A program made the translations under genes and the position numbers. 64,000 nucleotides of DNA from Streptomyces lydicus (GTDB lineage: Bacteria; Actinomycetota; Actinomycetes; Streptomycetales; Streptomycetaceae): assembly GCF_000717345.1 (NCBI RefSeq), contig NZ_JNZA01000009.1, forward strand, positions 124,001 to 188,000. The letters are read 5' to 3'. Shown piece by piece: positions 8,048-17,240 of this stretch. Numbering within the stretch: the first letter of the stretch is position 1; every line of letters begins with the position of its first letter. The notes below the pieces were generated by a model that ran no database searches, had not been told where the DNA came from, and saw nothing but the letters and a program-made list of their open reading frames with translations.

Positions 8048-9244
8048 CTACCCCTGGGACCTCTGGGGGCCCTCCGCGGGATCCGACCGGGGCGATCTGC
8101 GGGGGCTGCCCGAGGCCAGTGCGTCCAGGGTGCGGGCCTGCACCTCCCGTCGGGCGGCGGCGGTGATGAACGCTGCGGTGTGCTCGGCGCCCACCAGGGC
8201 CCGCACGGCCTCAACGGTCTCGGCGGGGAGCACCACCGCCTCCGAGGCCGTAGCTCCCGGGGCCGTAGCTCCCGGGGCCGTAGCTCCCGGGGCCGTAGCT
8301 CCCGGGGTGGTGGCCTCCGGCGCGGTCGTCGCCGGGCCGGTCGCGGTACGGGGGTCCGCGATCTGCCCGGGGGCGGGCCAGGGCTGGTGGACGCCGGCAG
8401 CCCGCTCGGCCTTCGGGGCCTTCGCCCCGACCGCGCCCTGCGGCTCCGGCCCCATCGCCGAGGCCGTCCGCCGGTCCGCCGGGAGCGCCTCGTTGAGGTG
8501 CTGGCGCAGGTAGCGGGTGGCCAAGGTGCGCATGGCACGGGCGAGTTCGGCGTCGATGGTCTGCTGGGCCAGCGGGCGCAGCCGGCGTACGAGGGCGGCG
8601 GCCTCCGCGGCCTCCGCCTCGGTCGGCGGGTGGTCCAGGAACGGCTGGAAGACGTGCTCGGTGGTGAAATCCAGGAAGCGGGCGGCGATGTGCTCCACCT
8701 GGCCGCGCACCTCCCGCAGGTGCCCGGAGATCGCCAGGAGCGGCACACCGGCGGAGTGCAGTTCGGCGGCGACCGCGAGTTCCTGCGGGCTGGGCACCAG
8801 GAACTCGTCGTCGCGGTCGGGGAGGCGTTCCAGGACGCCCAGCTCGACGGCCTCGGCGACCGCCGATTCGTCGGAGGTGCCCCCGAAGGCCGCGTCCAGG
8901 TCGGCGCGGCTGATGCGGGACGCCTTCTCGTCGGTCCAGGGGCCGTCGATCTCGGCGACCAGCCCCAGTACGCCGCCGAGGTCGAGGCCGGCGTCCCACG
9001 CCTGGAGGAGTTCCTTGATGCTGGCGAGGGTGTAGCCGCGGTCGAGCAGATCGGCGATCTGGCGCAGCCGCGCGAGATGGGCGTCGCCGTAGACGTTCGC
9101 GCGGCCGCGGCGTTCGGGGCGGGGGAGCAGCCCGCGGTCCTGGTAGGCGCGGATCGTGCGGACCGTGGCGCCGCTGAGGTGGGCCAGGTCCTCGATGCGG
9201 TATTCGGCCGGGCGGGGTGCGGTGGGCGGCGGCTGCTCGGTCAC
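8048..9244 (-). CDS. MerR family transcriptional regulator with a repeat-bearing tail
   Basis: A 398-residue regulator. A MerR winged helix (residues ~17-85: YRIEDLAHLSGATVRTIRAYQDRGLL) is followed by a long helical effector region. A disordered Ala/Pro/Thr segment (about residues 285-330) then contains GATAP repeated four times. The last ~60 residues are helical (AVRALVGAEHTAAFITAAARR). The GTG at 9244 is chosen over an in-frame GTG at 9259 because an AGGAG site sits 8 nt upstream of 9244. It is 30 bp downstream of the metal-dependent hydrolase gene and reads the same way, so it probably controls that block. The inducer is unknown. Confidence 0.85.
   Translation of the reverse strand: MTEQPPPTAPRPAEYRIEDLAHLSGATVRTIRAYQDRGLLPRPERRGRANVYGDAHLARLRQIADLLDRGYTLASIKELLQAWDAGLDLGGVLGLVAEIDGPWTDEKASRISRADLDAAFGGTSDESAVAEAVELGVLERLPDRDDEFLVPSPQELAVAAELHSAGVPLLAISGHLREVRGQVEHIAARFLDFTTEHVFQPFLDHPPTEAEAAEAAALVRRLRPLAQQTIDAELARAMRTLATRYLRQHLNEALPADRRTASAMGPEPQGAVGAKAPKAERAAGVHQPWPAPGQIADPRTATGPATTAPEATTPGATAPGATAPGATAPGATASEAVVLPAETVEAVRALVGAEHTAAFITAAARREVQARTLDALASGSPRRSPRSDPAEGPQRSQG
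8246..8305 (-). repeat. 15-bp in-frame tandem repeat, four units
   Basis: Four copies of GGCCGTAGCTCCCGG on the plus strand, encoding GATAP pentapeptides on the minus strand inside the MerR regulator. The copies are identical, which suggests recent expansion or gene conversion. Confidence 0.9.
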
Positions 9245-9273
9245 TGTCGTGCTCCTCACGAGATGGCCGCGGG

Positions 9274-10209
9274 CTACGAGACGGCCGCGCGGCCCACCGC
9301 GCCCGCCGCGGCCCGCGCGGCCGGGGAGGACGCCAGGTAGGCGACGGCCGTGCGCAGCGACCCTTCCTGGGAGGGATGGTACGACCGCCGCAGATACCGC
9401 GGTATTGCCGCTCCCAGCTCACGCCACGTGGGCAGCAGCCCCCGGCGCACGGCGCGGTTGTGTGCGCGCAGCGAGTAGCGGGAGGGGGCGGCGAGCTGCG
9501 GATCGTGCCGCAGGAGGTAGGCCGCGCCCCAGCCCCAGAGGTACAGCAGCACGGGTGCCGTCACGGCCATGCCCAGGATCCGTCGGGCCCGGCGGGCGGG
9601 GTCCTCACCGCCGGTGTGCTGGTACATGTCGAAGGCGACGGCGCGGTGCTCGACCTCTTCGGCACCGTGCCAGCGCAGCAGATCGAGCATGACCGGGTCG
9701 GGCGCCGCGCGGTCGAGCCCGTCGGCGTCCAGCACCCAGTCGCCGAGCACCGCGGTGAACTGCTCGATGGCGGCGATGAGGGACAGCCGGAAGCGCAGCC
9801 ACTCGCGCGCGGGAACGGGGGCGCCGAACGGCGGCTTGTCGCCCAGGAGGTGTTCGAAGAGGAAGTCGACGTGCCGGGTGTAGGGGCGGGTGTCCAGGCC
9901 CTGGTGGGCCAGATGGTCCAGGACGTAGGAGTGCTGGACGCTGTGCGTGGCCTCCTGCCCCATGAAGCCCTTGACGTCCTTGAGGAGCTGCTCGTCCCGG
10001 ACCAGCGGGAGGGCCTCCTTGAAGACCTTGACGAACCAGCGCTCGCCGGCCGGCAGCAGCAGATGCAGCACGTTGATGACATGGGTGGCAGTGGGTTCGC
10101 CGGGTATCCACACCAGCGGTGTCTCCCGCCAGTCGAACGAGACCCGGCGCGGGGCGATCGGGTGCTGCGGTGGCTCCTGCCGTTCGGGGTGGGGGTGCGA
10201 GGTACTCAT
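9274..10209 (-). CDS. Putative metal-dependent hydrolase (PF10118 family)
   Basis: A 311-residue helical protein of the 'predicted metal-dependent hydrolase' family. Candidate metal ligands sit in conserved blocks: GQEATHSVQHSYV, FEHLLGDK and HGAEEVEHRAVAFD. This ferritin-like spacing suggests a di-metal centre. The ATG at 10209 follows AGGAG by 8 nt. It is transcribed leftward between the MerR gene and the EphD-like fusion. Family members often neighbour lipid or terpenoid oxidation genes, which suits this context, but the reaction is unknown. A terminator-like hairpin upstream (10321-10360) separates it from the fusion gene. Confidence 0.82.
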   Translation of the reverse strand: MSTSHPHPERQEPPQHPIAPRRVSFDWRETPLVWIPGEPTATHVINVLHLLLPAGERWFVKVFKEALPLVRDEQLLKDVKGFMGQEATHSVQHSYVLDHLAHQGLDTRPYTRHVDFLFEHLLGDKPPFGAPVPAREWLRFRLSLIAAIEQFTAVLGDWVLDADGLDRAAPDPVMLDLLRWHGAEEVEHRAVAFDMYQHTGGEDPARRARRILGMAVTAPVLLYLWGWGAAYLLRHDPQLAAPSRYSLRAHNRAVRRGLLPTWRELGAAIPRYLRRSYHPSQEGSLRTAVAYLASSPAARAAAGAVGRAAVS

Positions 10210-10320
10210 GCGCGGCTCCTGACGTGCGCAGGTGTCCTGGTACCGGTGGGTGCCCGGGCGCCCCGGGGTTCCCGGGCTCCCGCTGGCGGGTCGCTCGGGT
10301 CCGGCCTTCCGGAGCGGTTT

Positions 10321-10360
10321 CCCCGCGGGCGGGCGGAAGGAATGCGGCCCGCCCGCGGGG
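10321..10360 (-). terminator. Hairpin, 14-bp perfect arms
   Basis: CCCCGCGGGCGGGC and its exact complement are separated by 12 nt. It lies just downstream of the EphD-like gene (stop at 10433, leftward) and before the metal-dependent hydrolase gene. It has no U-tract, as is common for Streptomyces terminators. Confidence 0.65.
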
Positions 10361-10432
10361 TATGCCGGCGTCGTCCGCCCGGGGGCGGCGATCACTGAGG
10401 GATGAGGGGGGAGCAGGTCCTATAGAGCGGGG

Positions 10433-12289
10433 TCAGAGCTTCGGCTCCATGCGGGCGAGGGCGCGCAGGGCCCGTGGGGCGAAGCGGGACAGCAGATGGG
10501 CACCGCGGGCCTCGGGGGTGACCGGCACCACCGCCTGGTTGCGTACCACCGCGCGCAGCACGGCGTCGGCGACCTTCTCCGGCGGGTAGTTCCGCAGCCC
10601 GTACATCCGCGCGGCCTTGGTCTGGCGGCGCTTCTCCTCCTCGGCGGAGACACCGGTGAAGCGGGCGGTGGCGGTGATGTTGGTGTTGACCAGCCCGGGG
10701 CAGATGGCGGAGACACCGATGCCCTGGCCGGCCAGCTCGGCGCGCAGGCACTCGCTCAGCATCAGCACCGCCGCCTTCGAGGTGCTGTAGGCGGGCAGCA
10801 TCTTCGACGGCTGGAAGGCCGCGGCCGAGGCGGTGTTGACGATGTGGCCGCCCTGTCCGCGCTCGGCCATCCGCCGTCCGAAGGCCCGGCAGCCGTGGAT
10901 GACGCCCCACAGGTTGACATCCAGGACTTTCTTCCAGTCCTCGGTGCTGGTCTCCAGGAAGGAACCGGACAGCCCGATGCCGGCGTTGTTCACCAGCACG
11001 TCGAGGGTGCCGTATTCGGTGTCGACCTTGTCGGCCAGCTTCTCCATCGCCGCCTCGTCCGAGACGTCGACGACCTCCGACCAGGCTTGAGGAGCACCGA
11101 TCAGACGGGACATCTCGGCGGTCCGGGCCGCGCCCTCGGCGTCCCGGTCCACGGCGATGATCCGGGCACCGGCCTCGGCGAAGGCGAACGCCGTCGCCCG
11201 GCCGATGCCACTGGCCGCGCCGGTCACCAGCACCAGCTGGCCGCCGAACCGGTCCGCGTACGGGCCCCGGGTCGTGGCGTGCTTGGCCGGGTCGCCCTCT
11301 TCCTGGGTGGTGATGAACTCGGTGATCCAGGAGGTGAGTTGGTCGGGCCGGGTGCGGGGCACCCAGTGCTTGGCCGGGAGGGTGCGCCGTACCAGCCGGG
11401 GCGCCCACTGCTCCAGGTCGTCGTAGAGACGCTGGGAGAGGAAGGCATCCCCGGTGGGGGTGATGAGCTGGACCGGGCAGTGCGCATAGGCGTCGCTGCG
11501 AGGCCGGCGGAGCCTGGAGCGCACGTTGTCGCGGTAGAGCCAGGCACCGTGGGCGGCGTCCGTCGGCAGCGAGGCGGTGGGGTAGTCGCCGGCCGCGACC
11601 TTCTCCACCCGTTGCAGGATCTGCGGCCAGCGCTTGCCGAGTGGGCCCTTCCAGGCCAGTTCGGGGAGCACGGGGGTGTGCAGCATGTAGACGTACCAGG
11701 ACTTGGCGCCCTGGTTGATGAGCTGGGCGGCACGGCGGGGAGTGGGGCGGGTCACCCGTCGCTTGATCCAGTGGCCGAAGTGGTCCAGCGACGGACCCGA
11801 CATGGTGGTGAAGGAGGCGATCCGGCCCTCCGTCCGCGGCACGGTGGCGAACTCCCATGCCTGCACGGAACCCCAGTCGTGGCCGACGAGATGGACCGGG
11901 CGGGCGGGGCTGACGGCGTCGGCGACGGCCAGGAAGTCGTCCGTCAGCTTCTCCAGGGTGAAGCCGCCGCGCAGCGGCTGCGGGGCGGTGGACCGGCCGC
12001 AGCCCCGGACGTCGTAGAGGACCACGTGGAAGCGGTCGGCCAGGCCGCGGGCGACCTCCGACCACACTTCCTTGCTGTCCGGATAGCCGTGCACCAGCAC
12101 CACGGTGGGGTGTGCCCGGTCCCCGAGCTCCGCCACGCACAGCTCGATGCCGCCGGTGCGCACCCAGCGTTCCGTAGCCCCCGCGAGCCCCGCGCCCGGC
12201 TCCCGCCCCGCGCCCTGTCCCGATCCCTCTCCCGATCCTTGCACCGGCCTCTGGTCCCGGCCCTTGTCCCGTCCACGTCCCGTGTTCAC
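10433..12289 (-). CDS. Alpha/beta-hydrolase-SDR fusion (EphD-like)
   Basis: A 618-residue bifunctional protein. Residues ~1-40 are a Gly/Arg/Gln-rich disordered leader. An epoxide-hydrolase-type alpha/beta domain (~45-320) has the HGYPD oxyanion motif, the Asp nucleophile in VGHDWGS, and a candidate catalytic His in PAKHWVPR. A short-chain dehydrogenase follows (~345-600) with TGAASGIG, NNAGIG and the YSTSK catalytic Tyr/Lys. This order is that of mycobacterial EphD. A role in epoxide or lipid oxidation is inferred. The GTG start overlaps the M24 peptidase stop (GTGA), so the two are coupled. Confidence 0.9.
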   Translation of the reverse strand: MNTGRGRDKGRDQRPVQGSGEGSGQGAGREPGAGLAGATERWVRTGGIELCVAELGDRAHPTVVLVHGYPDSKEVWSEVARGLADRFHVVLYDVRGCGRSTAPQPLRGGFTLEKLTDDFLAVADAVSPARPVHLVGHDWGSVQAWEFATVPRTEGRIASFTTMSGPSLDHFGHWIKRRVTRPTPRRAAQLINQGAKSWYVYMLHTPVLPELAWKGPLGKRWPQILQRVEKVAAGDYPTASLPTDAAHGAWLYRDNVRSRLRRPRSDAYAHCPVQLITPTGDAFLSQRLYDDLEQWAPRLVRRTLPAKHWVPRTRPDQLTSWITEFITTQEEGDPAKHATTRGPYADRFGGQLVLVTGAASGIGRATAFAFAEAGARIIAVDRDAEGAARTAEMSRLIGAPQAWSEVVDVSDEAAMEKLADKVDTEYGTLDVLVNNAGIGLSGSFLETSTEDWKKVLDVNLWGVIHGCRAFGRRMAERGQGGHIVNTASAAAFQPSKMLPAYSTSKAAVLMLSECLRAELAGQGIGVSAICPGLVNTNITATARFTGVSAEEEKRRQTKAARMYGLRNYPPEKVADAVLRAVVRNQAVVPVTPEARGAHLLSRFAPRALRALARMEPKL

Positions 12290-13152
12290 GCGGCCTTCTC
12301 CTCCTGCCAGCGCCGCACATGCGGCAGATCGTCGTCCAGCCAAAACGCGCTCTCCTGCGGGTCCTTGGAGTCCGTGACGACCAGGATCTCCTCGAACTTC
12401 GCGCCCGTGCCCCGGAATCCGAGGTGGGGTTCGACCGCCCACAGCCCCGGCTGCGGCGGGTGGTCGGAAAAGGTGTACGGGCTCCACAGCGGGGACCAGC
12501 CGTCGCGGTGGCCGTGCAGCGCGTCGGAGGCGAGGCCCTTGAGGGATTGGGTGCCGAACCCGAAGAGGGTGGGGGACCAGCGGCGCTGCCGGACCCGGTC
12601 GATCTTGTGGGCGATCACGCCGAAGGGGTAGGCGCGGTGCCGGTTGGCGTATCCCTGCCGCACCATCAGCCGGTCGACGTCCTCGTAGATCTCCCGCAGC
12701 GGGCGCCGCTCGCGCACCTCGCGCAGGATCAGCTCCCGGTGGGCTTCGAGGTCGGCGAGCAGCCGGTCGTGCACAGGGTTGAGCCCGAGGCAGCCGGAGT
12801 AGCCGATGTCGGCCGTGAAGCCGTTGTGGACGGGGGCCATGTCGAGGATGAAGGCCATCCCCGGTTCCAGCTCGCGGTTGGTGGGGAAGAACTGCAGCGG
12901 TATCCGGAAGTTGACGAAGGCGGTGCGGTCGCCGAACCAGGCGAACGGCAGGTGGAACCAGTCCCGCACCCCGCGCTCGCGCAGCCACTCGCGCTGCATC
13001 CGTGCCGCCGCGCGCTCGGTGACCCCGGGCTTGAGCTGGGCGGCGACCGCTTCCGCGCAGTCATAGGCGAGCCGCTGGACCTCTCTGAACCCCCTTAGCC
13101 CGGCGGTGAGTTCTCCGGCTCCTGCTGAGGTCGCTGAGGTGACTGAGGCCAT
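12286..13152 (-). CDS. M24 family metallopeptidase
   Basis: A 288-residue pita-bread-fold protein of the methionine aminopeptidase/aminopeptidase P class. Metal ligands are recognisable: Asp in FILDMAPVHNG, Asp in FTADIGYSG, Glu in AVEPHLGF and Glu in KFEEILVV. A His lies in VIAHKIDR. The start MASVTSA at 13152 avoids a weakly coding extension. It heads a leftward pair with the EphD-like fusion through a 4-nt overlap. Some family members have lost peptidase activity and act as creatinase-like or other hydrolases, so the substrate should be left open. Confidence 0.85.
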   Translation of the reverse strand: MASVTSATSAGAGELTAGLRGFREVQRLAYDCAEAVAAQLKPGVTERAAARMQREWLRERGVRDWFHLPFAWFGDRTAFVNFRIPLQFFPTNRELEPGMAFILDMAPVHNGFTADIGYSGCLGLNPVHDRLLADLEAHRELILREVRERRPLREIYEDVDRLMVRQGYANRHRAYPFGVIAHKIDRVRQRRWSPTLFGFGTQSLKGLASDALHGHRDGWSPLWSPYTFSDHPPQPGLWAVEPHLGFRGTGAKFEEILVVTDSKDPQESAFWLDDDLPHVRRWQEEKAA

Positions 13153-13443
13153 CGCCAACCGTCCGTCCGTGAGCAGTTCATCGCGGTACGTGCCCGTAAC
13201 TTGACACTGATGAATGTGACAATGACTGGCGGCTGCGTCAAGAGGTCCGCCAGCCCGGCTCCCCGCGCGGCACCCGCAACGCGCCCCACCCGGCACCTGC
13301 GGTGGCTTCCCGCCGGCACCCGCGCGGCACCCGCGACCCTGAGGGGCGGGCCGCTCGAAGCAGGAGAACCCCTACGGGCCGTAATACCGCAGGGGGACAC
13401 ACATCCCATCGTCTGGTCTGACGACCGATGTGGCGGGCGCCAC
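13153..13443. other. Divergent intergenic region, no gene seen
   Basis: About 290 bp between the M24 peptidase (leftward) and the ABC operon (rightward). It contains two TGACA direct repeats 15 bp apart (13202-13221), probably part of the leftward promoter. I see no convincing small gene. Confidence 0.5.
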
Positions 13444-13449
13444 TACCGT
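13444..13449 (+). promoter_or_regulatory. Putative -10 box (TACCGT) for the ABC operon
   Basis: TACCGT matches TANNNT and ends 7 nt before the GTG at 13457, consistent with a leaderless transcript. A GGAGA sequence between them could instead serve an in-frame GTG at 13463, so two start choices remain. Confidence 0.45.
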
Positions 13450-13456
13450 CGGAGAC

Positions 13457-14479
13457 GTGACTGTGATCGTGACCGAAAGCCTGAGCAAGCGGTACCCGCG
13501 GGTGACCGCCTTGGACCGGCTCTCCGTTGACATCGCCCCCGGCGTAACCGGCCTGGTGGGTGCCAACGGCGCCGGCAAGTCCACCCTGATCAAGATCCTC
13601 CTCGGCCTGGCCCCGGCCACCGAGGGGACCGCCCACGTCCTGGGGCTGGACGTGACCAGGGACGGCGGCGCGATTCGTGAGCGGGTCGGCTACATGCCCG
13701 AGCACGACTGCCTGCCGCCGGACGTCTCCGCCACCGAGTTCGTCGTGCACATGGCCCGGATGTCCGGACTGCCGCCGACCGCCGCCCGGGAGCGCACCGC
13801 CGACACCCTGCGCCACGTCGGCCTCTACGAGGAGCGCTACCGCCCCATCGGCGGCTATTCGACGGGCATGAAGCAGCGGGTCAAGCTGGCCCAGGCGCTG
13901 GTCCACGACCCGCAGCTGGTGTTCCTCGACGAGCCCACCAACGGCCTGGACCCGGCCGGGCGGGACGAGATGCTCGGCTTGATCCGGCGCGTGCACACCG
14001 ACTTCGGCATCTCCGTCCTGGTGACCTCCCACCTCCTCGGCGAGCTGGAGCGCACCTGCGACCACGTCGTCGTCATTGACGGCGGCAAGCTGCTGCGCTC
14101 CTCCTCCACCGACGAATTCACCCAGGTCACGACCTCACTCGCGGTCGAGGTCACGGACACCGACGCGCACCCGGACGGCACCGCGGCGCTGCGTACCGCC
14201 CTGGCCGATGCCGGCGTCGCCGTCACCACCGGCGCTCCCGGCTCCGAGAGCCTCGCCTCCGCCGGCCGGCTGCTGTACGTCGAGACGTCCGGTGACGACA
14301 CCTACGACCTGGTGCGCGACACCGTCGCCGGGCTCGGGCTCGGCCTGGTCCGGATGGAACAGCGCCGCCACCAGATCGCCGAGGTCTTCCGCGACGCGGA
14401 CGCCGCACAGACCACCCCGGCCGTCCCCGCCACTCCCGCCGCACCGACCCGGGAAGGAGGCGCCCACGATGTCGCCTGA
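13457..14479 (+). CDS. ABC transporter ATP-binding protein (first of two)
   Basis: A ~340-residue nucleotide-binding subunit. It shows Walker A GANGAGKST, signature YSTGMKQR (an ABC-2/CcmA-type variant), Walker B LVFLDEPTNGLD and the H-loop TSHLL. A C-terminal ~100-residue DUF4162-like region follows. It pairs with the permease whose start lies 11 bp inside its 3' end. Start alternatives are GTG 13457 (leaderless) or GTG 13463 (GGAGA site). Four genes alternate ATPase and permease, suggesting two related exporters or one heteromeric complex. The cargo is unknown. Confidence 0.92.
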   Translation: MTVIVTESLSKRYPRVTALDRLSVDIAPGVTGLVGANGAGKSTLIKILLGLAPATEGTAHVLGLDVTRDGGAIRERVGYMPEHDCLPPDVSATEFVVHMARMSGLPPTAARERTADTLRHVGLYEERYRPIGGYSTGMKQRVKLAQALVHDPQLVFLDEPTNGLDPAGRDEMLGLIRRVHTDFGISVLVTSHLLGELERTCDHVVVIDGGKLLRSSSTDEFTQVTTSLAVEVTDTDAHPDGTAALRTALADAGVAVTTGAPGSESLASAGRLLYVETSGDDTYDLVRDTVAGLGLGLVRMEQRRHQIAEVFRDADAAQTTPAVPATPAAPTREGGAHDVA

Positions 14480-15389
14480 GCCCACGACTCCCACGAGGTA
14501 CGCCTCCCCCGCGCAGGGCGGGGCCTCCATCCACAACATCGGCTACCGCCACTACGACGGCCCCCGGCTGGGCCGCGCCTACGCCCGCCGGTCGCTCTTC
14601 TCCCAGAGCCTGCGCGGCGCCTACGGCCTGGGCCGCTCGGCCAAGAGCAAGGTGCTGCCGATGCTGCTCTTCGCGGTGATGTGCCTGCCCGCCGCGATCA
14701 TGGTCGCGGTGACGGTGTTCACCAAGGCCGGCAGCCTGCCGGTCGGCTACACCCGCTACGCCGTCTACCTCCAGGCCGTCATCGGCCTCTATCTCGCGTC
14801 GCAGGCGCCGCAGTCCGTCTCCCGCGATCTGCGCTTCAAGACCGTGCCGCTGTACTTCTCCCGCCCCATCGAGCGCGGCGACTACGTGGCCTCGAAGTTC
14901 GCGGCGATGGCGAGCGCCCTGTTCCTCCTCACCGCCGCCCCGCTGCTGGTGCTCTACGTCGGCGCGCTGCTGGCGAAGCTGGACTTCCTCGACCAGACCA
15001 AGGGCTTCGCCCAGGGACTGGTCTGCGTGGCGCTGCTGTCGTTGCTGTTCGCCGGGATAGGTCTGGTGATCTCCGCGCTCACGCCCCGGCGGGGCTTCGG
15101 CGTCGCCGCCGTGATCGCGGTGCTGACCATTCCGTACGGCGCGGTGAGCGCGGTCCAGAACATCGCCTTCGTCCAGGGCAACGAGTCCGCCGTCGGCTGG
15201 CTGGGGCTGTTCTCCCCGATCACGCTCATCGACGGGGTGCAGTCGACCTTCCTCGGCGGCACCAGCTCCTTCCCCAACGGTCTGGCACCCACGACCGGAG
15301 CCGGTTTCGTCTACCTCCTCGTCACGCTGCTCGTCATCGCCGGCAGCTATGTCCTGCTGATGCGCCGCTACCGCAAGGCCGGCCTGTGA
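14469..15389 (+). CDS. ABC-2 type transporter permease
   Basis: A 306-residue membrane subunit. A soluble N-terminus (~55 residues, HNIGYRHYDGPRLGR) leads into about six hydrophobic segments (for example VLPMLLFAVMCLPAAIMVAV, FAAMASALFLLTAAPLLVLYV, GLVCVALLSLLFAGIGLVIS and YLLVTLLVIAGSYVLLM). An AAGGAGG site precedes the ATG. It overlaps the ATPase gene by 11 bp, showing coupling. PLYFSRPIERGDYV after the second segment is a recurring block in this permease class. Confidence 0.9.
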   Translation: MSPEPTTPTRYASPAQGGASIHNIGYRHYDGPRLGRAYARRSLFSQSLRGAYGLGRSAKSKVLPMLLFAVMCLPAAIMVAVTVFTKAGSLPVGYTRYAVYLQAVIGLYLASQAPQSVSRDLRFKTVPLYFSRPIERGDYVASKFAAMASALFLLTAAPLLVLYVGALLAKLDFLDQTKGFAQGLVCVALLSLLFAGIGLVISALTPRRGFGVAAVIAVLTIPYGAVSAVQNIAFVQGNESAVGWLGLFSPITLIDGVQSTFLGGTSSFPNGLAPTTGAGFVYLLVTLLVIAGSYVLLMRRYRKAGL

Positions 15390-15438
15390 CCGCCCGCCCG
15401 TCGCCCACCACCACCCCGCGAAGGAATGGGCCGCGCCC

Positions 15439-16350
15439 ATGACAACTCTCTCGATCGACCACGTATCCCGCTGGTTCGGCAACGTCGTGGCAGTCAACGA
15501 CATCACGATGACCATCGGCCCCGGCGTCACCGGCCTGCTCGGCCCCAACGGTGCCGGCAAGTCCACCCTGATCAACATGATGGGCGGCTTCCTCGCCCCC
15601 TCCAACGGCTCCGTCACCCTCGACGGGACGACGATCTGGCGCAACGCCGGTATCTACCGTCACATCGGCATCGTCCCCGAACGCGAGGCGATGTACGACT
15701 TCCTCACCGGGCGCGAATTCGTCGTGGCCAACGCGGAGTTGCACGGCCTCGGCCGCAAGGAGGCGGCCCGGGCGCTGGCCACCGTCGAGATGGAGTACGC
15801 CCAGGACCGCAAGATCTCCACGTACAGCAAGGGCATGCGGCAGCGCGTGAAGATGGCCTCCGCGCTGGTGCACGACCCCTCCGTGCTGCTGCTCGACGAG
15901 CCGTTCAACGGCATGGACCCGCGCCAGCGGATGCAGCTGATGGAGCTGCTGCGGCGGATGGGCGACCAGGGACGCACGGTGCTGTTCTCGTCGCACATCC
16001 TGGAGGAGGTCGAGCAACTCGCCTCGCACATCGAGGTGGTGGTGGCCGGCCGGCACGCCGCGTCCGGTGACTTCCGCAAGATCCGCCGCCTGATGACCGA
16101 CCGCCCGCACCGCTACCTGGTCCGGTCGGACAACGACCGGGCGCTGGCCGGTGCGCTGATCGCCGACCCCTCGACGTCCGGCATCGAGGTCGACCTCGCC
16201 GAGGGCGCGCTGCGCATCCAGGCGGTCGACTTCGCCCGCTTCACCGCCCTCCTGCCCCGGGTCGCCCGCGACCACGGCATCCGCCTGCTGACGGTTTCAC
16301 CCTCCGACGAATCGTTGGAATCCGTCTTCTCCTACCTCGTAGCGGCCTGA
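15439..16350 (+). CDS. ABC transporter ATP-binding protein (second of two)
   Basis: A 303-residue nucleotide-binding subunit paralogous to the one at 13457. It has Walker A GPNGAGKST, signature YSKGMRQR, Walker B LLLDEPFNGMD and H-loop SSHIL. The ATG follows an AAGGAA site. It lies 49 bp after the first permease and 20 bp before the second, so all four genes are probably one transcript. Confidence 0.92.
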   Translation: MTTLSIDHVSRWFGNVVAVNDITMTIGPGVTGLLGPNGAGKSTLINMMGGFLAPSNGSVTLDGTTIWRNAGIYRHIGIVPEREAMYDFLTGREFVVANAELHGLGRKEAARALATVEMEYAQDRKISTYSKGMRQRVKMASALVHDPSVLLLDEPFNGMDPRQRMQLMELLRRMGDQGRTVLFSSHILEEVEQLASHIEVVVAGRHAASGDFRKIRRLMTDRPHRYLVRSDNDRALAGALIADPSTSGIEVDLAEGALRIQAVDFARFTALLPRVARDHGIRLLTVSPSDESLESVFSYLVAA

Positions 16351-16370
16351 GGCCGAAAGGAGCCTGACGC

Positions 16371-17147
16371 ATGTCCACGACCACTCCGACGGCACCGCCG
16401 GCGTCCGGCGCCGCCACCAAGGCCGCGCTGTTCCACCCGACCGTCGCCCGGCTCACCCACCGCGCCCTGCTCGGCCGGCGGCGCGCCATGATCCTCTTCG
16501 CGCTGCCCGCCCTCCTGGTGATCATCGCGGTGGCCGTCCGCACGCTGACCGGCGCCGATGACACCACCGCCGGCGCCATCCTGGGCACCTTCGCACTGGG
16601 CACGATGGTGCCGCTGATCGGCGTGATCGCCGGGACGGGCGCGATCGGCCCGGAGATCGACGACGGCTCGGTGGTCTACCTCCTGGCCAAGCCGGTGCCC
16701 CGGCCGACGATCATCATCACCAAGCTGCTGGTTGCGATCGGCGTCACGGTCGCCTTCTCGGCGATACCGATCCTGCTCGCCGGCTTCCTCCTCAACGGCA
16801 ACAGCCAGCAGATAGCGGTGGGGTACGCGGTCGCCGCGGCGATCGCCTCGATCGCCTACAGCGCCCTGTTCCTGCTCTTCGGCACGATCACCCGGCACGC
16901 CGTGGTCTTCGGCCTGGTCTACGCCCTGGTCTGGGAGTCGCTCTTCGGCAACCTCGTCCCCGGCGCGCGCACCCTCAGCATCCAGCAGTGGGCGCTGGCC
17001 CTGGGCCAGAAGGCGGCGGCGGAGGGAGCGATCAGCTCCGACGTTCAACTGCCGCTCGCGGTCGGCCTGTTGGTGGCCCTCACGGCCGGTGCGACCTGGT
17101 ACGCCTCGCGCCGCCTCAAGGCACTCACCCTGGCGGGCGAGGAGTAG
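16371..17147 (+). CDS. ABC transporter permease (second)
   Basis: A 258-residue membrane subunit with about six hydrophobic segments (AMILFALPALLVIIAVAV, LGTMVPLIGVIAGTGAIG, LLVAIGVTVAFSAIPILLA, YAVAAAIASIAYSALFLLFG, VVFGLVYALVWESLFGNLV and LPLAVGLLVALTAGATWYA). GPEIDDGSVVYLLAKPVPR matches the conserved cytoplasmic stretch of ABC-2 permeases. It ends the four-gene operon, convergent with the MltG-like gene. Confidence 0.88.
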   Translation: MSTTTPTAPPASGAATKAALFHPTVARLTHRALLGRRRAMILFALPALLVIIAVAVRTLTGADDTTAGAILGTFALGTMVPLIGVIAGTGAIGPEIDDGSVVYLLAKPVPRPTIIITKLLVAIGVTVAFSAIPILLAGFLLNGNSQQIAVGYAVAAAIASIAYSALFLLFGTITRHAVVFGLVYALVWESLFGNLVPGARTLSIQQWALALGQKAAAEGAISSDVQLPLAVGLLVALTAGATWYASRRLKALTLAGEE

Positions 17148-17240
17148 GACCCGATGGGGCGGGGTGGCGGGCCCGGCGCGATCGAACGACATGCCCTGGA
17201 CCGGACGCCCTGGACCGGAGTACCGGACCGGGGCCCCGGA

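Noticed and set aside
10433..12988. An 851-residue fusion including an extra N-terminal domain
   Set aside because: The extra N-terminal text is a shadow of the M24 peptidase in another frame. The true start is the GTG at 12289 with a GTGA overlap.
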